A stretch of 14,083 bases of DNA from Deferribacteraceae bacterium (GTDB taxonomy: Bacteria; Chrysiogenota; Deferribacteres; Deferribacterales; JAISNW01), in NCBI GenBank assembly GCA_031285415.1, contig JAITWF010000077.1:1-14083 (forward strand), read 5' to 3'. Each line of letters opens with the position of its first letter. The stretch's first letter is position 1. Made by a program: the position numbers and the translations under genes. Below, in pieces: positions 5,858 to 13,596 of this stretch. The notes beneath the pieces are model-generated. The model made no database searches and had not been told where the DNA came from. It saw only the letters and a program-made list of their open reading frames with translations.

Positions 5858-6528
5858 AACAGTGCGTTTATCCTTGTCATCTGCCCGCTAATCAGCAGTA
5901 CTCCCATAATTATCAGCATTCCGCCAGCTAGATACTGCGCATTTCTAGCTAGCTTAGGATATTTTGATAGTAGCGACAGCGTAGGCACTGTGAATAGCGC
6001 CGCAACGGCGAATGGAATCCATAATCCTAGCGAATAAACCGATAAAAGTACCATTCCACCAGCTAGCGTCTCCCTCTGCGCCGCCATTGTGAGGATACCG
6101 CCTAAGATCGGTGTTATGCACGGCGTCCAGCCGAAGGCAAAGGCTAATCCCAATAAAAACGCATGTAGATATCTATTACGCACAGTCGACAGAACTCGCA
6201 CACGTTTCTCTCTGTATAATAGCTTAATCTTGAGAAGCCCCACCAGATGAAGCCCAAATAGCAGAACGATCACCCCTAAAACCTTTGTAATTATCCCTTG
6301 ATATTGGATTAGCATTCGTCCAAATGCGGTAGCCGTTGCCCCCATCGCGATAAATACAAGTGTGAAGCCTAAACCGAAGATGAACGCACCTGTAATCGCT
6401 CTGCGATTATCTCTTGTGCCATTCAGGGTATTGCCAGCTAAAAACGACAGGTATCCAGGGAGGAGTGGCAGTATACAGGGGGAGAGGAAGCTTAAAATTC
6501 CAGCCGTGAAGGCAGTTAATATATCCAT
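5851..6528 (-). CDS. ccdA: CcdA-type thiol-disulfide electron transporter
   Basis: The 225-aa inner-membrane protein has about six hydrophobic segments and the paired cysteines of the CcdA/DsbD-beta family: C18 in FLSPCILPLLPGYLSFLAG and C137 in GWTPCITPILGG. It passes electrons from cytoplasmic thioredoxin across the membrane to keep apocytochrome cysteines reduced, which fits the adjacent divergent ccm genes. I start at the ATG at 6526-6528, with a weak AGG upstream; a TTG start at 6591 would add 21 mostly polar residues ahead of the first membrane segment and is less likely. A consensus -35 (TTGACA, 6591-6586 on the minus strand) lies upstream, but I see no convincing -10. The thioredoxin-like partner (CcmG/ResA) is not in the window. 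The 3' end overlaps fic tail to tail. Confidence 0.9.
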   Translation of the reverse strand: MDILTAFTAGILSFLSPCILPLLPGYLSFLAGNTLNGTRDNRRAITGAFIFGLGFTLVFIAMGATATAFGRMLIQYQGIITKVLGVIVLLFGLHLVGLLKIKLLYREKRVRVLSTVRNRYLHAFLLGLAFAFGWTPCITPILGGILTMAAQRETLAGGMVLLSVYSLGLWIPFAVAALFTVPTLSLLSKYPKLARNAQYLAGGMLIIMGVLLISGQMTRINALFQ

Positions 6529-6606
6529 ATAACCTACATTTGTATTGAACTTTGTCACGTTTAGTCTGTCATTAACTGAAAGCGGTGTCAATCAGAAAAA
6601 TATATA

Positions 6607-6635
6607 TTGACTACAACTGGATTATGTACCATTAT
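6607..6635 (+). promoter_or_regulatory. Candidate promoter for the ccm operon
   Basis: TTGACT (6607-6612) and CATTAT (6630-6635) are 17 nt apart in the 142-nt AT-rich gap between divergent ccdA and ccmE. The match is good at -35 and moderate at -10. TATTCT at 6633-6638 is an alternative -10 with a long spacer. Confidence 0.35.
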
Positions 6636-6670
6636 TCTATCATTAAAAATGTAAACTAAGGGGTCTCTTG

Positions 6671-7117
6671 ATGAAAAACTATGCAAAGTATATTGTAGCA
6701 TTCGCAGTTGTTTTCGCTGCACTAGGATATTTCATTGTATCTAGCGTAAGCGGTGAAAAGATATACTACAAAGAGGTTTCAGAGCTTGTTGGAGATACCA
6801 CACTTGAGGGAAAGCGTGGGCTTCGAGTCTCGGGCAAGGTGACCGACACAAACTTTAGCATGAATAAATTTGAGCGTACCGCCACCTTTGATGTGACAGA
6901 TGCTGGCGGCGGCGTGATGACCGTTACCTACAACGGCGAGATCCCTGACGCATTTGAAGAGGGTGCCGAGGTTGTGCTAGAGGGCACATACGATGTATCC
7001 CAAAACCTATTCACTGCAAAGAAGCTGATGGCGAAATGCCCATCTAAATATGAAGCTGAGGGTGAAGTTCACCCTGATAACGTAACCAAAACACCTGACG
7101 ACGTAGCGCAAAATTAA
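6671..7117 (+). CDS. ccmE: CcmE heme chaperone, cysteine (CxxxY) variant
   Basis: This 148-aa protein has an N-terminal membrane anchor (about 6-26) and a periplasmic beta-barrel (OB-fold) domain with family phrases such as LRVSGKV, FDVTDAGGGVMTVTYNGEIPDAFEEG and VVLEGTYD. CcmE holds heme covalently before CcmF attaches it to apocytochrome. In the classical protein the heme is bound by His in an HxxxY motif; here the site reads KCPSKY, so C123 replaces His and Y127 is kept. This CxxxY form defines a known variant of System I, found together with absence of CcmH. The start at 6671 has AAGGGG (6658-6663) 7 nt upstream; a TTG three bases earlier is less likely. It is the first gene of the plus-strand ccm cluster. 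Confidence 0.92.
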   Translation: MKNYAKYIVAFAVVFAALGYFIVSSVSGEKIYYKEVSELVGDTTLEGKRGLRVSGKVTDTNFSMNKFERTATFDVTDAGGGVMTVTYNGEIPDAFEEGAEVVLEGTYDVSQNLFTAKKLMAKCPSKYEAEGEVHPDNVTKTPDDVAQN

Positions 7118-7134
7118 TATATCACGGGTGATCA

Positions 7135-9060
7135 GTGGGTAAAATCGGGTTTCTGTTTCAGGCATTTGGGCTACTATCTGGGGTAGTAGCGATGCTTTTC
7201 TATATAATGTCTGCAAAGGAGAGGAATAAATGCCCAGTCTTTCGGCTTGGCAATATATTCCTCCTTATCCAGACGATATCTCTTACAATCTCAGTGTTAG
7301 TGCTACTCCTCGCCCTAATCACAAGCAACTTCAATCTTGTATATGTGGCAAACTACACAGACTCTGCCCTCCCTATCGCCTATAAACTAAGCGCATTGTG
7401 GGCTGGTCAGGCTGGATCACTGCTATTTTGGAGCTTTTTGGCGAGTGCATTCAGCGCAATCGAGCTGTGGCGCTTTAAAGAGCACGATCACATCTATCAG
7501 AGCTACGTCTATATAGCGTGCGTCTTTACGACGACCTTCTTCCTATTTCTATGCACCTTTATCACCTCTCCATTTGAGACGCTAGACTTTATACCGTCGA
7601 ACGGCAGAGGGATGAACCCTATGCTACAAAACTTTGGCATGTTAATCCACCCTCCCCTACTCTATCTAGGGTTTGTAGGGTTTATGATACCATGCGCCCA
7701 CGCCTTCGCCTCTGCGTGCAAAAAAGATGTAACGAACTTTTGGATACGCTCTGTGCGCCCTTGGATGTTGATCACATGGGCATTTCTGACGGTAGGGATC
7801 GTATTAGGCGGCTGGTGGGCGTATGTAGAGCTTGGCTGGGGCGGATATTGGGCGTGGGATCCTGTCGAGAACGCCTCCCTCTTCCCATGGATCACCGCAA
7901 CAGCGTTTATCCACGCCTCGATAGTGTATGAACGACGAAACAGGCTAAAGGCATGGAGTTATCTACTGATCCTCGTCACCTTTGAGCTGACGATCTTCGG
8001 CACATTCCTGACACGCTCGGGGATAATGACCGATTCGGTACACTCCTTCGGCTCGTCGCCATTAGGCGGATTTTTCATCTTCTTTATGCTCCTAACGATC
8101 GTTGTATATAGCGTCGTCACCTTCTCGAACCGCAAGGCGATCGATGACAAAGATGACGAATTCCACTTCTTTTCTAAAGAGGGGCTCTTCTTCTTTGCAA
8201 TGCTAGCATTTTTAGCACTCACCCTTGCGCTACTATTCTATACGATACTGCCAACGTTCTCAGAGCTACTGGCTGGCACAAAGTTCTCTGTCAAACAGGA
8301 TAGCTACAACTTTATTGCAATACCATTCTTTGCAGCGATCCTCGTCTTTGCAAGCTTCGCCCCTGCTACATCGTACGGCAAGGTGGCGTTATTTAAATTT
8401 ATCAGATCGTACCTGCCAGTGCTAATCATTGGCGTTATAGCGTTCGTTATCCCCTTTGCACTTGGATATAGGAAGCCTGCTCCGCTGATACTCTCCTTTG
8501 CTGCGGCGGCTTCACTCTCTGCCTTCGTTATAATGGGCGGTAAAGCTATAAAAAAGGGCGGCATATCTGTTATATGGCGCAACCGTAGGCTATTTGGTGC
8601 AATCGTAGCGCATATTGGGCTTGCGATATTAGCGTTTGGCGTGATCTACTCATCATTTTATACAGATAGTACAGATATTTTAACATCACCAAATGCGAAT
8701 ATATCGTTCCATGGCTATGATATAGCTGTTGGCGAGCTACATCACGCACAGGGGGAGAACTATCGCTCTGATATCATCCCACTTGATATCTATAAAGAGA
8801 GTAAATTCAAGACAAAACTTTTTCCTGAGATACGGGAATATAGCAATAACGACAATATCTTCGGTGAAGTTGCCTACCACTCGGCGGCAGGTGGGGATCT
8901 TTATTTCATATTACAGGGTTACGATATGCGCAGAAATATGATAAGATTCCAGATACTCTTTCAGCCGTTAATTATATGGATATGGATAGGATGTGTAATA
9001 ATGTGTATTGGCGCAATTTATGGGGTGTCGCAAGCACTCCCTGTGGCGAAAAAATTATGA
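7135..9060 (+). CDS. ccmF: CcmF cytochrome c heme lyase
   Basis: The 641-aa polytopic membrane protein carries the tryptophan-rich heme-handling motif GWGGYWAWDPVENASLFPW (234-252) of the HHP family. It also has conserved histidines in MLIHPPLLYLGF (H172) and FIHASIVYERR (H260), and NPMLQNFGML just before. CcmF takes heme from holo-CcmE and forms the thioether bonds to CXXCH motifs on the periplasmic side. Length fits the family (about 630-670). The start is GTG at 7135 with GGGTG 4 nt upstream; no earlier in-frame ATG fits. Its TGA overlaps the ccmA ATG (ATGA at 9057-9060). No CcmH or CcmI accompanies it here, consistent with the variant system suggested by CcmE. Confidence 0.95.
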   Translation: MGKIGFLFQAFGLLSGVVAMLFYIMSAKERNKCPVFRLGNIFLLIQTISLTISVLVLLLALITSNFNLVYVANYTDSALPIAYKLSALWAGQAGSLLFWSFLASAFSAIELWRFKEHDHIYQSYVYIACVFTTTFFLFLCTFITSPFETLDFIPSNGRGMNPMLQNFGMLIHPPLLYLGFVGFMIPCAHAFASACKKDVTNFWIRSVRPWMLITWAFLTVGIVLGGWWAYVELGWGGYWAWDPVENASLFPWITATAFIHASIVYERRNRLKAWSYLLILVTFELTIFGTFLTRSGIMTDSVHSFGSSPLGGFFIFFMLLTIVVYSVVTFSNRKAIDDKDDEFHFFSKEGLFFFAMLAFLALTLALLFYTILPTFSELLAGTKFSVKQDSYNFIAIPFFAAILVFASFAPATSYGKVALFKFIRSYLPVLIIGVIAFVIPFALGYRKPAPLILSFAAAASLSAFVIMGGKAIKKGGISVIWRNRRLFGAIVAHIGLAILAFGVIYSSFYTDSTDILTSPNANISFHGYDIAVGELHHAQGENYRSDIIPLDIYKESKFKTKLFPEIREYSNNDNIFGEVAYHSAAGGDLYFILQGYDMRRNMIRFQILFQPLIIWIWIGCVIMCIGAIYGVSQALPVAKKL

Positions 9061-9767
9061 ACAGTAATATATTATCGCTCGACAAGATCAGTAAAAAATA
9101 TGGCGAAAAGACGGTATTAAAGCCGCTAACGCTCGATATCGCTAGCGGCGAGTGTATCACCGTGTTTGGCCCCAACGGAGCAGGGAAATCTACCCTACTA
9201 AAACTCCTCTCACAGCAGACGAAACCCTCATCTGGCGCAATCCTCTATAAGGGAAGCAAGATTAAAGATCTTAAAGAGGCGTATCGTGCCAAATTAGGGG
9301 TAATCTCTCACCAGCCATTTCTATACGAGGGGCTATCGGCGTTTGAGAACCTGCAATTCTACGCTTCATTATACGGCGTGGATAATCCAGCAAGGAGGGC
9401 TAGTGAGCTACTCACCCGAGTGGAGATGAATAAACGCATGCACGATCCTGTGCGCACCTACTCCAGAGGGATGTTACAGCGTACTAGTATCGCTCGTGCG
9501 CTATTGCAAAATCCAGAGATAATCTTCCTGGATGAGCCATACACTGGGCTTGATCGCCACGCCTCCCACGTGCTGACAGGGATCTTGAAGGAGCAGATCG
9601 AGCAGAAGACTACGATACTCTTAGTTACACACGATCTATCGCTTGGCTATTCACTCGCCTCAAGGCTTCTCATAATGAGCAAGGGGGAGATGGCGTATTG
9701 GGGTGAGAAGACGGTAGCTGATAGCGATTTTGAAGGATTTTACCTCTCGATGGTGGATAATGGCTAA
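9057..9767 (+). CDS. ccmA: CcmA ATP-binding subunit of the heme-release ABC complex
   Basis: The 236-aa cytosolic ATPase has every ABC landmark: Walker A GPNGAGKS (38-45), Q-loop Q86 (SHQPFLY), signature YSRGM (135-139, a usual CcmA variant of LSGG), Walker B IIFLDE (155-160), D-loop TGLD, and switch H192 (LVTHDL). With CcmB and CcmC it drives release of heme-loaded CcmE from the CcmC complex. The start at 9057 lies in an ATGA overlap with ccmF; upstream in-frame starts would extend it far into ccmF. Its last 8 nt overlap ccmB. Confidence 0.95.
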   Translation: MNSNILSLDKISKKYGEKTVLKPLTLDIASGECITVFGPNGAGKSTLLKLLSQQTKPSSGAILYKGSKIKDLKEAYRAKLGVISHQPFLYEGLSAFENLQFYASLYGVDNPARRASELLTRVEMNKRMHDPVRTYSRGMLQRTSIARALLQNPEIIFLDEPYTGLDRHASHVLTGILKEQIEQKTTILLVTHDLSLGYSLASRLLIMSKGEMAYWGEKTVADSDFEGFYLSMVDNG

Positions 9768-10443
9768 AAACAATATATTAAAAGACACAATAGCGATTAT
9801 TCGCAAAGATGTAATGCTCGAATTCCACACCAGAGAGGTGATAAGCTCAATGCTAGTATTCGCCCTTCTCGTGGTGGTGGTATTTAGCTTTATCTTCGAG
9901 CCTGGCGAGCATGAACAGCAGAGGATCGCAGGCGGTGTATACTGGATGGCACTAGTATTTTCAGGGCTTTTGGGGCTTGGCAAGTCGATGTTATCAGAGA
10001 CTAGCGGCGGCAACCTTGAGGCACTGTTACTGACGCCTACATCTCGCAATGCAATCTTCCTTGGAAAAGTTTTTTCAAATTTAATCTTTATGTTTGCACT
10101 TCAAGCTGTAATGTTGCCACTATTTGTGATACTATATGAGGTAAACCTTTTATCTGATCCGATGATGCTAGCTGTGATAGCGGCTACAACATACGGTTTT
10201 GTGCTGCTCGGCACGCTATTTTCCCTGATTGCTTCACGCACACGCACTAGGGAGATCATGCTGCCGCTGCTTCTATTGCCGGTTTTGGTGCCGATCCTTC
10301 TGGCAGCGATCCAGGCAACGAACGCTATGGTGGCAATGTCGCCGCTTGAAGATTATATCAAATGGATACGCCTCATTGTGGTATTCGATATAATATTCAC
10401 AGCTATCTCGCTTGTAGTATTTGATCCTGTAGTGGAGGAGTAA
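9760..10443 (+). CDS. ccmB: CcmB membrane subunit of the heme-release ABC complex
   Basis: This 227-aa integral membrane protein has about six hydrophobic segments and the family phrase ETSGGNLEALLLTPTSRNAIFLGK after the second segment, with an N-terminal IIRKDVMLEFHTRE. It partners CcmA. The ATG at 9760 starts inside the end of ccmA (8-nt overlap), preceded by a GGTGG-like ribosome-binding site. The length is a normal family size. The stop at 10441-10443 is 7 nt before ccmC. Confidence 0.93.
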   Translation: MAKNNILKDTIAIIRKDVMLEFHTREVISSMLVFALLVVVVFSFIFEPGEHEQQRIAGGVYWMALVFSGLLGLGKSMLSETSGGNLEALLLTPTSRNAIFLGKVFSNLIFMFALQAVMLPLFVILYEVNLLSDPMMLAVIAATTYGFVLLGTLFSLIASRTRTREIMLPLLLLPVLVPILLAAIQATNAMVAMSPLEDYIKWIRLIVVFDIIFTAISLVVFDPVVEE

Positions 10444-10450
10444 CTATATA

Positions 10451-11113
10451 ATGTTAAAATCTAAGCTATTTTTCGTAATTGACGTTTTAGCTATCGTTAT
10501 GATCCCTGTGGCTCTATGGTTTGCGTTCTTTTATGCGCCGCTAGAGCTACGTATGGGAGCCATACAGAAGATCTTCTATTTTCATGTGGCTTCCGCTTGG
10601 GTTGGTTTTGCCGCCCTATTCGTTACATTCGTATGCAGTATAATATTCCTAATCAAGCGCAACCATTTCAGCGATGACTTGGCGGCGGCTTCGGCTGGGA
10701 TTGGGCTTCTATTCTGTACCGTAGTACTGATGACTGGGCCATTGTGGGCTCGCCCTACGTGGGGTGTGTGGTGGACGTGGGATCCTAGGCTCACCACAAC
10801 GCTGATCCTTTGGTTTATCTACGCTGGATATGTATTCCTGCGTAAGTTCATCGACGACCCCGACAAGAGGGGGAAGTATTGCGCAGTGTTAGGGATAATC
10901 GGCTTCTTTGATGTACCGATAGTGTTCCTTTCGATACGCTTCTGGCGCACGATCCACCCGAATGTGGTGCAATCTGGCGGTGGCGGCCTGCACCCCGATA
11001 TGCGCACTGCGATGTTTGTGGCACTCGGCGCATTCACCCTCCTCTATATAAGCCTTGCTAATAAACGTGTGCGCTTGGCTAAATTGGAGAGGGAGTATTA
11101 TACGGCGGAGTAA
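10451..11113 (+). CDS. ccmC: CcmC heme-transfer protein
   Basis: The 220-aa polytopic membrane protein has the tryptophan-rich motif WARPTWGVWWTWDPRLT (99-115) and the two conserved heme-ligand histidines, H45 in FYFHVASAW and H169 in RFWRTIHP. CcmC binds heme at the outer membrane face and loads it onto CcmE. GGAGGAG at the end of ccmB serves as ribosome-binding site, with somewhat long spacing. It is the last ccm gene before a 215-nt interruption that holds a hairpin and copy 2 of the structured leader. Confidence 0.94.
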   Translation: MLKSKLFFVIDVLAIVMIPVALWFAFFYAPLELRMGAIQKIFYFHVASAWVGFAALFVTFVCSIIFLIKRNHFSDDLAAASAGIGLLFCTVVLMTGPLWARPTWGVWWTWDPRLTTTLILWFIYAGYVFLRKFIDDPDKRGKYCAVLGIIGFFDVPIVFLSIRFWRTIHPNVVQSGGGGLHPDMRTAMFVALGAFTLLYISLANKRVRLAKLEREYYTAE

Positions 11114-11136
11114 CACAACTGGAAGGGGCAACCACG

Positions 11137-11166
11137 GAATGGATTGCGGATCGAGTCCGCAATGAC
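11137..11166. repeat. REP-like palindromic hairpin after ccmC
   Basis: ATTGCGGA (11143-11150) and TCCGCAAT (11156-11163) form a perfect 8-bp stem around TCGAG. The flanks (GGATTGC ... GCAATGACG) resemble dispersed intergenic repeats common in many bacterial genomes, with ends like GGATTGC and GCAATGACG. There is no U-tract, so it is not a standard terminator. The rest of the genome would be needed to call it a repeat family. Confidence 0.5.
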
Positions 11167-11191
11167 GTGACTTGGAGTATATATAACGTAA

Positions 11192-11314
11192 AAAATCGTT
11201 TAAATTAGTGCAATGCTAGGCGGCTTGAAAAAATGTAATCCGATGTGTACATGAGACGTACATGAGGATTGCATTTTTTCAAACAACAACGCAGTGCGCA
11301 ATATAAACGATTTT
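11192..11314 (+). promoter_or_regulatory. Structured RNA leader element, copy 2 (riboswitch-like, family not recognised)
   Basis: P1 pairs 11192-11202 with 11304-11314 (11 bp, perfect). The 5' block at 11205-11226 matches copy 1 at 21 of 22 positions, and the 3' block at 11281-11297 matches at all 17. P3 pairs 11225-11240 with 11267-11282 (16 bp including one U-G, plus a closing C-G). The cap keeps GTGTACAT (11245-11252) and GTACATGAGGATT (11258-11270). Spacing from P1 to the blocks matches copy 1 to within one nucleotide. The AGGAGA at 11318-11323 that starts ccmD comes 4 nt after P1, as in copy 1. It sits between ccmC and ccmD, so it could give the aminotransferase-hisZ-purA part of the transcript its own control. 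A TATAAC at 11182-11187 could be a -10, but no -35 is evident. Confidence 0.75.
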
Positions 11315-11328
11315 CATAGGAGAATAGT

Positions 11329-11448
11329 ATGAAAAACTTTGAATTCTTATTCGCAGCTTACATGATAATATTTGCACTAATCGGATTTTACGTGTTTAAT
11401 ATCAGCAGTCGTTTGAAAAAACTTGAAAAAAGAGAGAAGGAAGATTAA
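11329..11448 (+). CDS. ccmD: CcmD small membrane protein
   Basis: A 39-residue gene, easily missed. It encodes one membrane segment (LFAAYMIIFALIGFYVFNI, about 7-25) followed by a strongly charged tail (SSRLKKLEKREKED). That is the CcmD plan: a short hydrophobic helix with a conserved AAY near its start, then an Arg/Lys/Glu-rich cytoplasmic helix. CcmD stabilises the CcmABC-CcmE complex and helps release holo-CcmE. AGGAGA (11318-11323) is 5 nt before the ATG. Placement after ccmC supports the call, though copy 2 of the structured leader separates the two. The aminotransferase gene follows after 3 nt. Confidence 0.8.
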   Translation: MKNFEFLFAAYMIIFALIGFYVFNISSRLKKLEKREKED

Positions 11449-11451
11449 CCC

Positions 11452-12606
11452 ATGTTGAAGAAGTTTTTGATCGCCCCAGGGCCCACCCCAGTTCCAGCAG
11501 AGGTTCTACTTGAGATCGCAAAGCCTGTTATGCATCACCGCACCGCAGAGTTTTCCGCTATCTTCGCTGAGGCACGCAACGGCTTGAAGCCCCTCTTTGG
11601 CACATCGCAAGATGTGATAATCCTTCTATCGAGCGGTACCGCTGCGATGGAGGCCTCTATCGTGAATACGCTAAGCCAAAACGATCGTATCCTTGTGATC
11701 GATGGCGGTAAATTTGGCGAACGTTGGGGTTCTATTGCAAAGAAGTACGGCTTAACCGTTGATACACTTAAATATACATGGGGCGAATCTGCCAAGGCTG
11801 CCGACGTAGAGGCTCACCTGAACAAATTCCCCGATACAAAGGCGGTATTCATACAGGGGAGTGAAACCTCCACGACCGTCTACCATCCACTAAAAGAGAT
11901 CGCCGCAGTTGTGCGTAAATTTGACAATACGATCTTCGTGGTCGATGGTATCACCTCAGTTGGCGTATACGATACAAAGATGGATGAGTGGGGTATCGAT
12001 ATAATGCTATCAGGCTCGCAGAAGGCGTTTATGCTCCCTCCTGGCCTTGCATTTATAACCCTCAGCCAGAAGGCGTGGAAGATGACAGAATCCTCCACAC
12101 TGCCGAAGTTCTATCTAAATCTAGCTACAGAGCTGAAAAATCAGAAGAAAGATACTACCGCATGGACTCCAGGGGTAAACCTGATCTACGGACTTACTAA
12201 ATCGCTCCAGATGATGAACGAAGAGGGGCTTGAGAATATCTACAAGCGTCATGCAATCTGTGCAGAGGCTACTCGCAAAGCTCTTACAGCGTTGGGGTTA
12301 AAGCTTCTTGCCGTAGATAGCCCATCGAATGCCGCTACTGGCGTATTTATGCCAGAGGGGATCGACGCCGTTAAATTTGAATATTATATGAGAGAGAAAG
12401 TCGGCATAACCTTTGCTGGCGGTCAAGACGACCTCAAAGGGAAGGTTATACGTGTATCCCACCTCGGATACCATGGGCTTTTCGACACGATCACAGCGAT
12501 CAGTGCGATAGAGATGGGTTTGAAGGTGTTCGGCTATAATGTACAGCTTGGCAAGGGCGTTGCAGCGTGCGAAGAGGTCTTTGCCGCACATCTACCTAAA
12601 GCGTAA
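11452..12606 (+). CDS. Class V PLP aminotransferase (alanine/serine-glyoxylate aminotransferase-like)
   Basis: This 384-aa cytosolic enzyme begins with KKFLIAPGPTPVPAEVL and MHHRTAEF, typical of the alanine-glyoxylate / serine-pyruvate aminotransferase group of fold-type I class V enzymes. Other landmarks are LLSSGTAAMEA (58-68, phosphate-binding loop), VVDGITSVGVY (163-173, Asp to the PLP ring nitrogen), and SGSQKAFMLPPGLAF (187-201) with K191 the likely Schiff-base lysine. VIRVSHLG near the C-terminus carries the expected carboxylate-binding Arg. In anaerobes such enzymes often serve glycine, serine and alanine exchange, but the true donor and acceptor are not readable from sequence. The start has AAGGA about 8 nt upstream. 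It lies 3 nt after ccmD and 2 nt before hisZ, so it is co-transcribed with both. Confidence 0.9.
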   Translation: MLKKFLIAPGPTPVPAEVLLEIAKPVMHHRTAEFSAIFAEARNGLKPLFGTSQDVIILLSSGTAAMEASIVNTLSQNDRILVIDGGKFGERWGSIAKKYGLTVDTLKYTWGESAKAADVEAHLNKFPDTKAVFIQGSETSTTVYHPLKEIAAVVRKFDNTIFVVDGITSVGVYDTKMDEWGIDIMLSGSQKAFMLPPGLAFITLSQKAWKMTESSTLPKFYLNLATELKNQKKDTTAWTPGVNLIYGLTKSLQMMNEEGLENIYKRHAICAEATRKALTALGLKLLAVDSPSNAATGVFMPEGIDAVKFEYYMREKVGITFAGGQDDLKGKVIRVSHLGYHGLFDTITAISAIEMGLKVFGYNVQLGKGVAACEEVFAAHLPKA

Positions 12607-12608
12607 CG

Positions 12609-13586
12609 ATGACAACGAATAGATTAATCTCATCGAACTTTGGGCTGGTGCCAGAGCGCACAGCTCGCCGAAACAGTGTGGAGCAGGCTCTTAGTAGCGT
12701 TTTTGTGCAACATGGGTATGCAGAGGTTACGCTGCCGATGTACGAATATTACGATATACTAAAGGCCGCTACGCACAACTTTCGAGATGAGAGTATTATC
12801 TCCTTTACTGATAGAACAAACGGCAGACAGCTTGTACTGCGTCCCGATTTTACGCCGCAAGTCTGCCGAATGGTGGCTGGATATCATAACGATCTAGAGC
12901 TACCGATCCGTATGTTCTATAGAGGTACAGTATTTCGCAACGTCAATATAGATGAAGGGTCTAAGGCGGAGAAGTATCAGATCGGCTGTGAACGCTACGC
13001 CGAAAACGGCTCAAACGAGATCGATGGCGATCTAGAGCTACTTCTCTGCGTTACCGCCTGTATGGATAAGATAGAGTTAACCGACTATCGCATAGTTTTA
13101 GGGGATGCGGCGTTTTTATCAAGAGTATTCTCAATGCTGGGGGGTACAGCAGCAGAATATATGGATATATTGCAGAGAAAACGCCTGCATGCGTTAAAAC
13201 CGTTTATAGAAAGATTAGAGACTTCGCCAGAGCTAAAGGCACTATTAGAGTATCTCCCTGTATCGTTTGGCGGTAGAGATGAATTTGACAAACTTATGAC
13301 GCTGGCGTCATTTGATCTAAAGCTGAAATCTCGCTGTGAATACCTGAAATCGCTCTTTGGTAGAGCGATGGAGATGGGGTTTCCTGCCGATAAGCTAGTG
13401 TTCGACGCTGGCGAGATGCGTGGTCTAGAATACTACACAGGGATCAGTTTCGAGATCCTGCACTCCGTCACAGGCGAGCTTCTTGGCGGCGGCGGCAGGT
13501 ACGATACATTAATGGAGAAGTTTAACCTCGACTATACCGCATGCGGTATGGCGTTGCATTTAGAAGCAATAGAGAATCTTTTTTAG
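12609..13586 (+). CDS. hisZ: ATP phosphoribosyltransferase regulatory subunit
   Basis: The 325-aa protein is a catalytically idle relative of class II histidyl-tRNA synthetase: RPDFTPQVCRMVA (79-90), RMFYRGTVFRN (101-111), EKYQIGCERYAENGSNEIDGDLELL (motif-2 and histidine-binding region), and AGEMRGLEYYTGISFEI late. It is about 100 residues shorter than HisS and lacks the anticodon-binding domain, which favours HisZ. HisZ pairs with the short form of HisG to make the feedback-controlled first enzyme of histidine synthesis, so a short hisG should exist elsewhere in this genome (inference). A full-length HisS is also expected elsewhere. It starts 2 nt after the aminotransferase stop; purA follows after 10 nt, a neighbour pair also known in other bacteria. 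Confidence 0.88.
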   Translation: MTTNRLISSNFGLVPERTARRNSVEQALSSVFVQHGYAEVTLPMYEYYDILKAATHNFRDESIISFTDRTNGRQLVLRPDFTPQVCRMVAGYHNDLELPIRMFYRGTVFRNVNIDEGSKAEKYQIGCERYAENGSNEIDGDLELLLCVTACMDKIELTDYRIVLGDAAFLSRVFSMLGGTAAEYMDILQRKRLHALKPFIERLETSPELKALLEYLPVSFGGRDEFDKLMTLASFDLKLKSRCEYLKSLFGRAMEMGFPADKLVFDAGEMRGLEYYTGISFEILHSVTGELLGGGGRYDTLMEKFNLDYTACGMALHLEAIENLF

Positions 13587-13596
13587 GAGATATATG

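Noticed and set aside
7662..7931. Long open frames on both strands inside ccmF, and similar ones inside other genes
   Set aside because: They lie wholly within well-supported genes, have no family resemblance or ribosome-binding sites, and reflect codon composition.
12609..13586. Histidyl-tRNA synthetase HisS
   Set aside because: It is about 100 residues short, ends before the anticodon-binding domain, and lies beside purA as HisZ often does.
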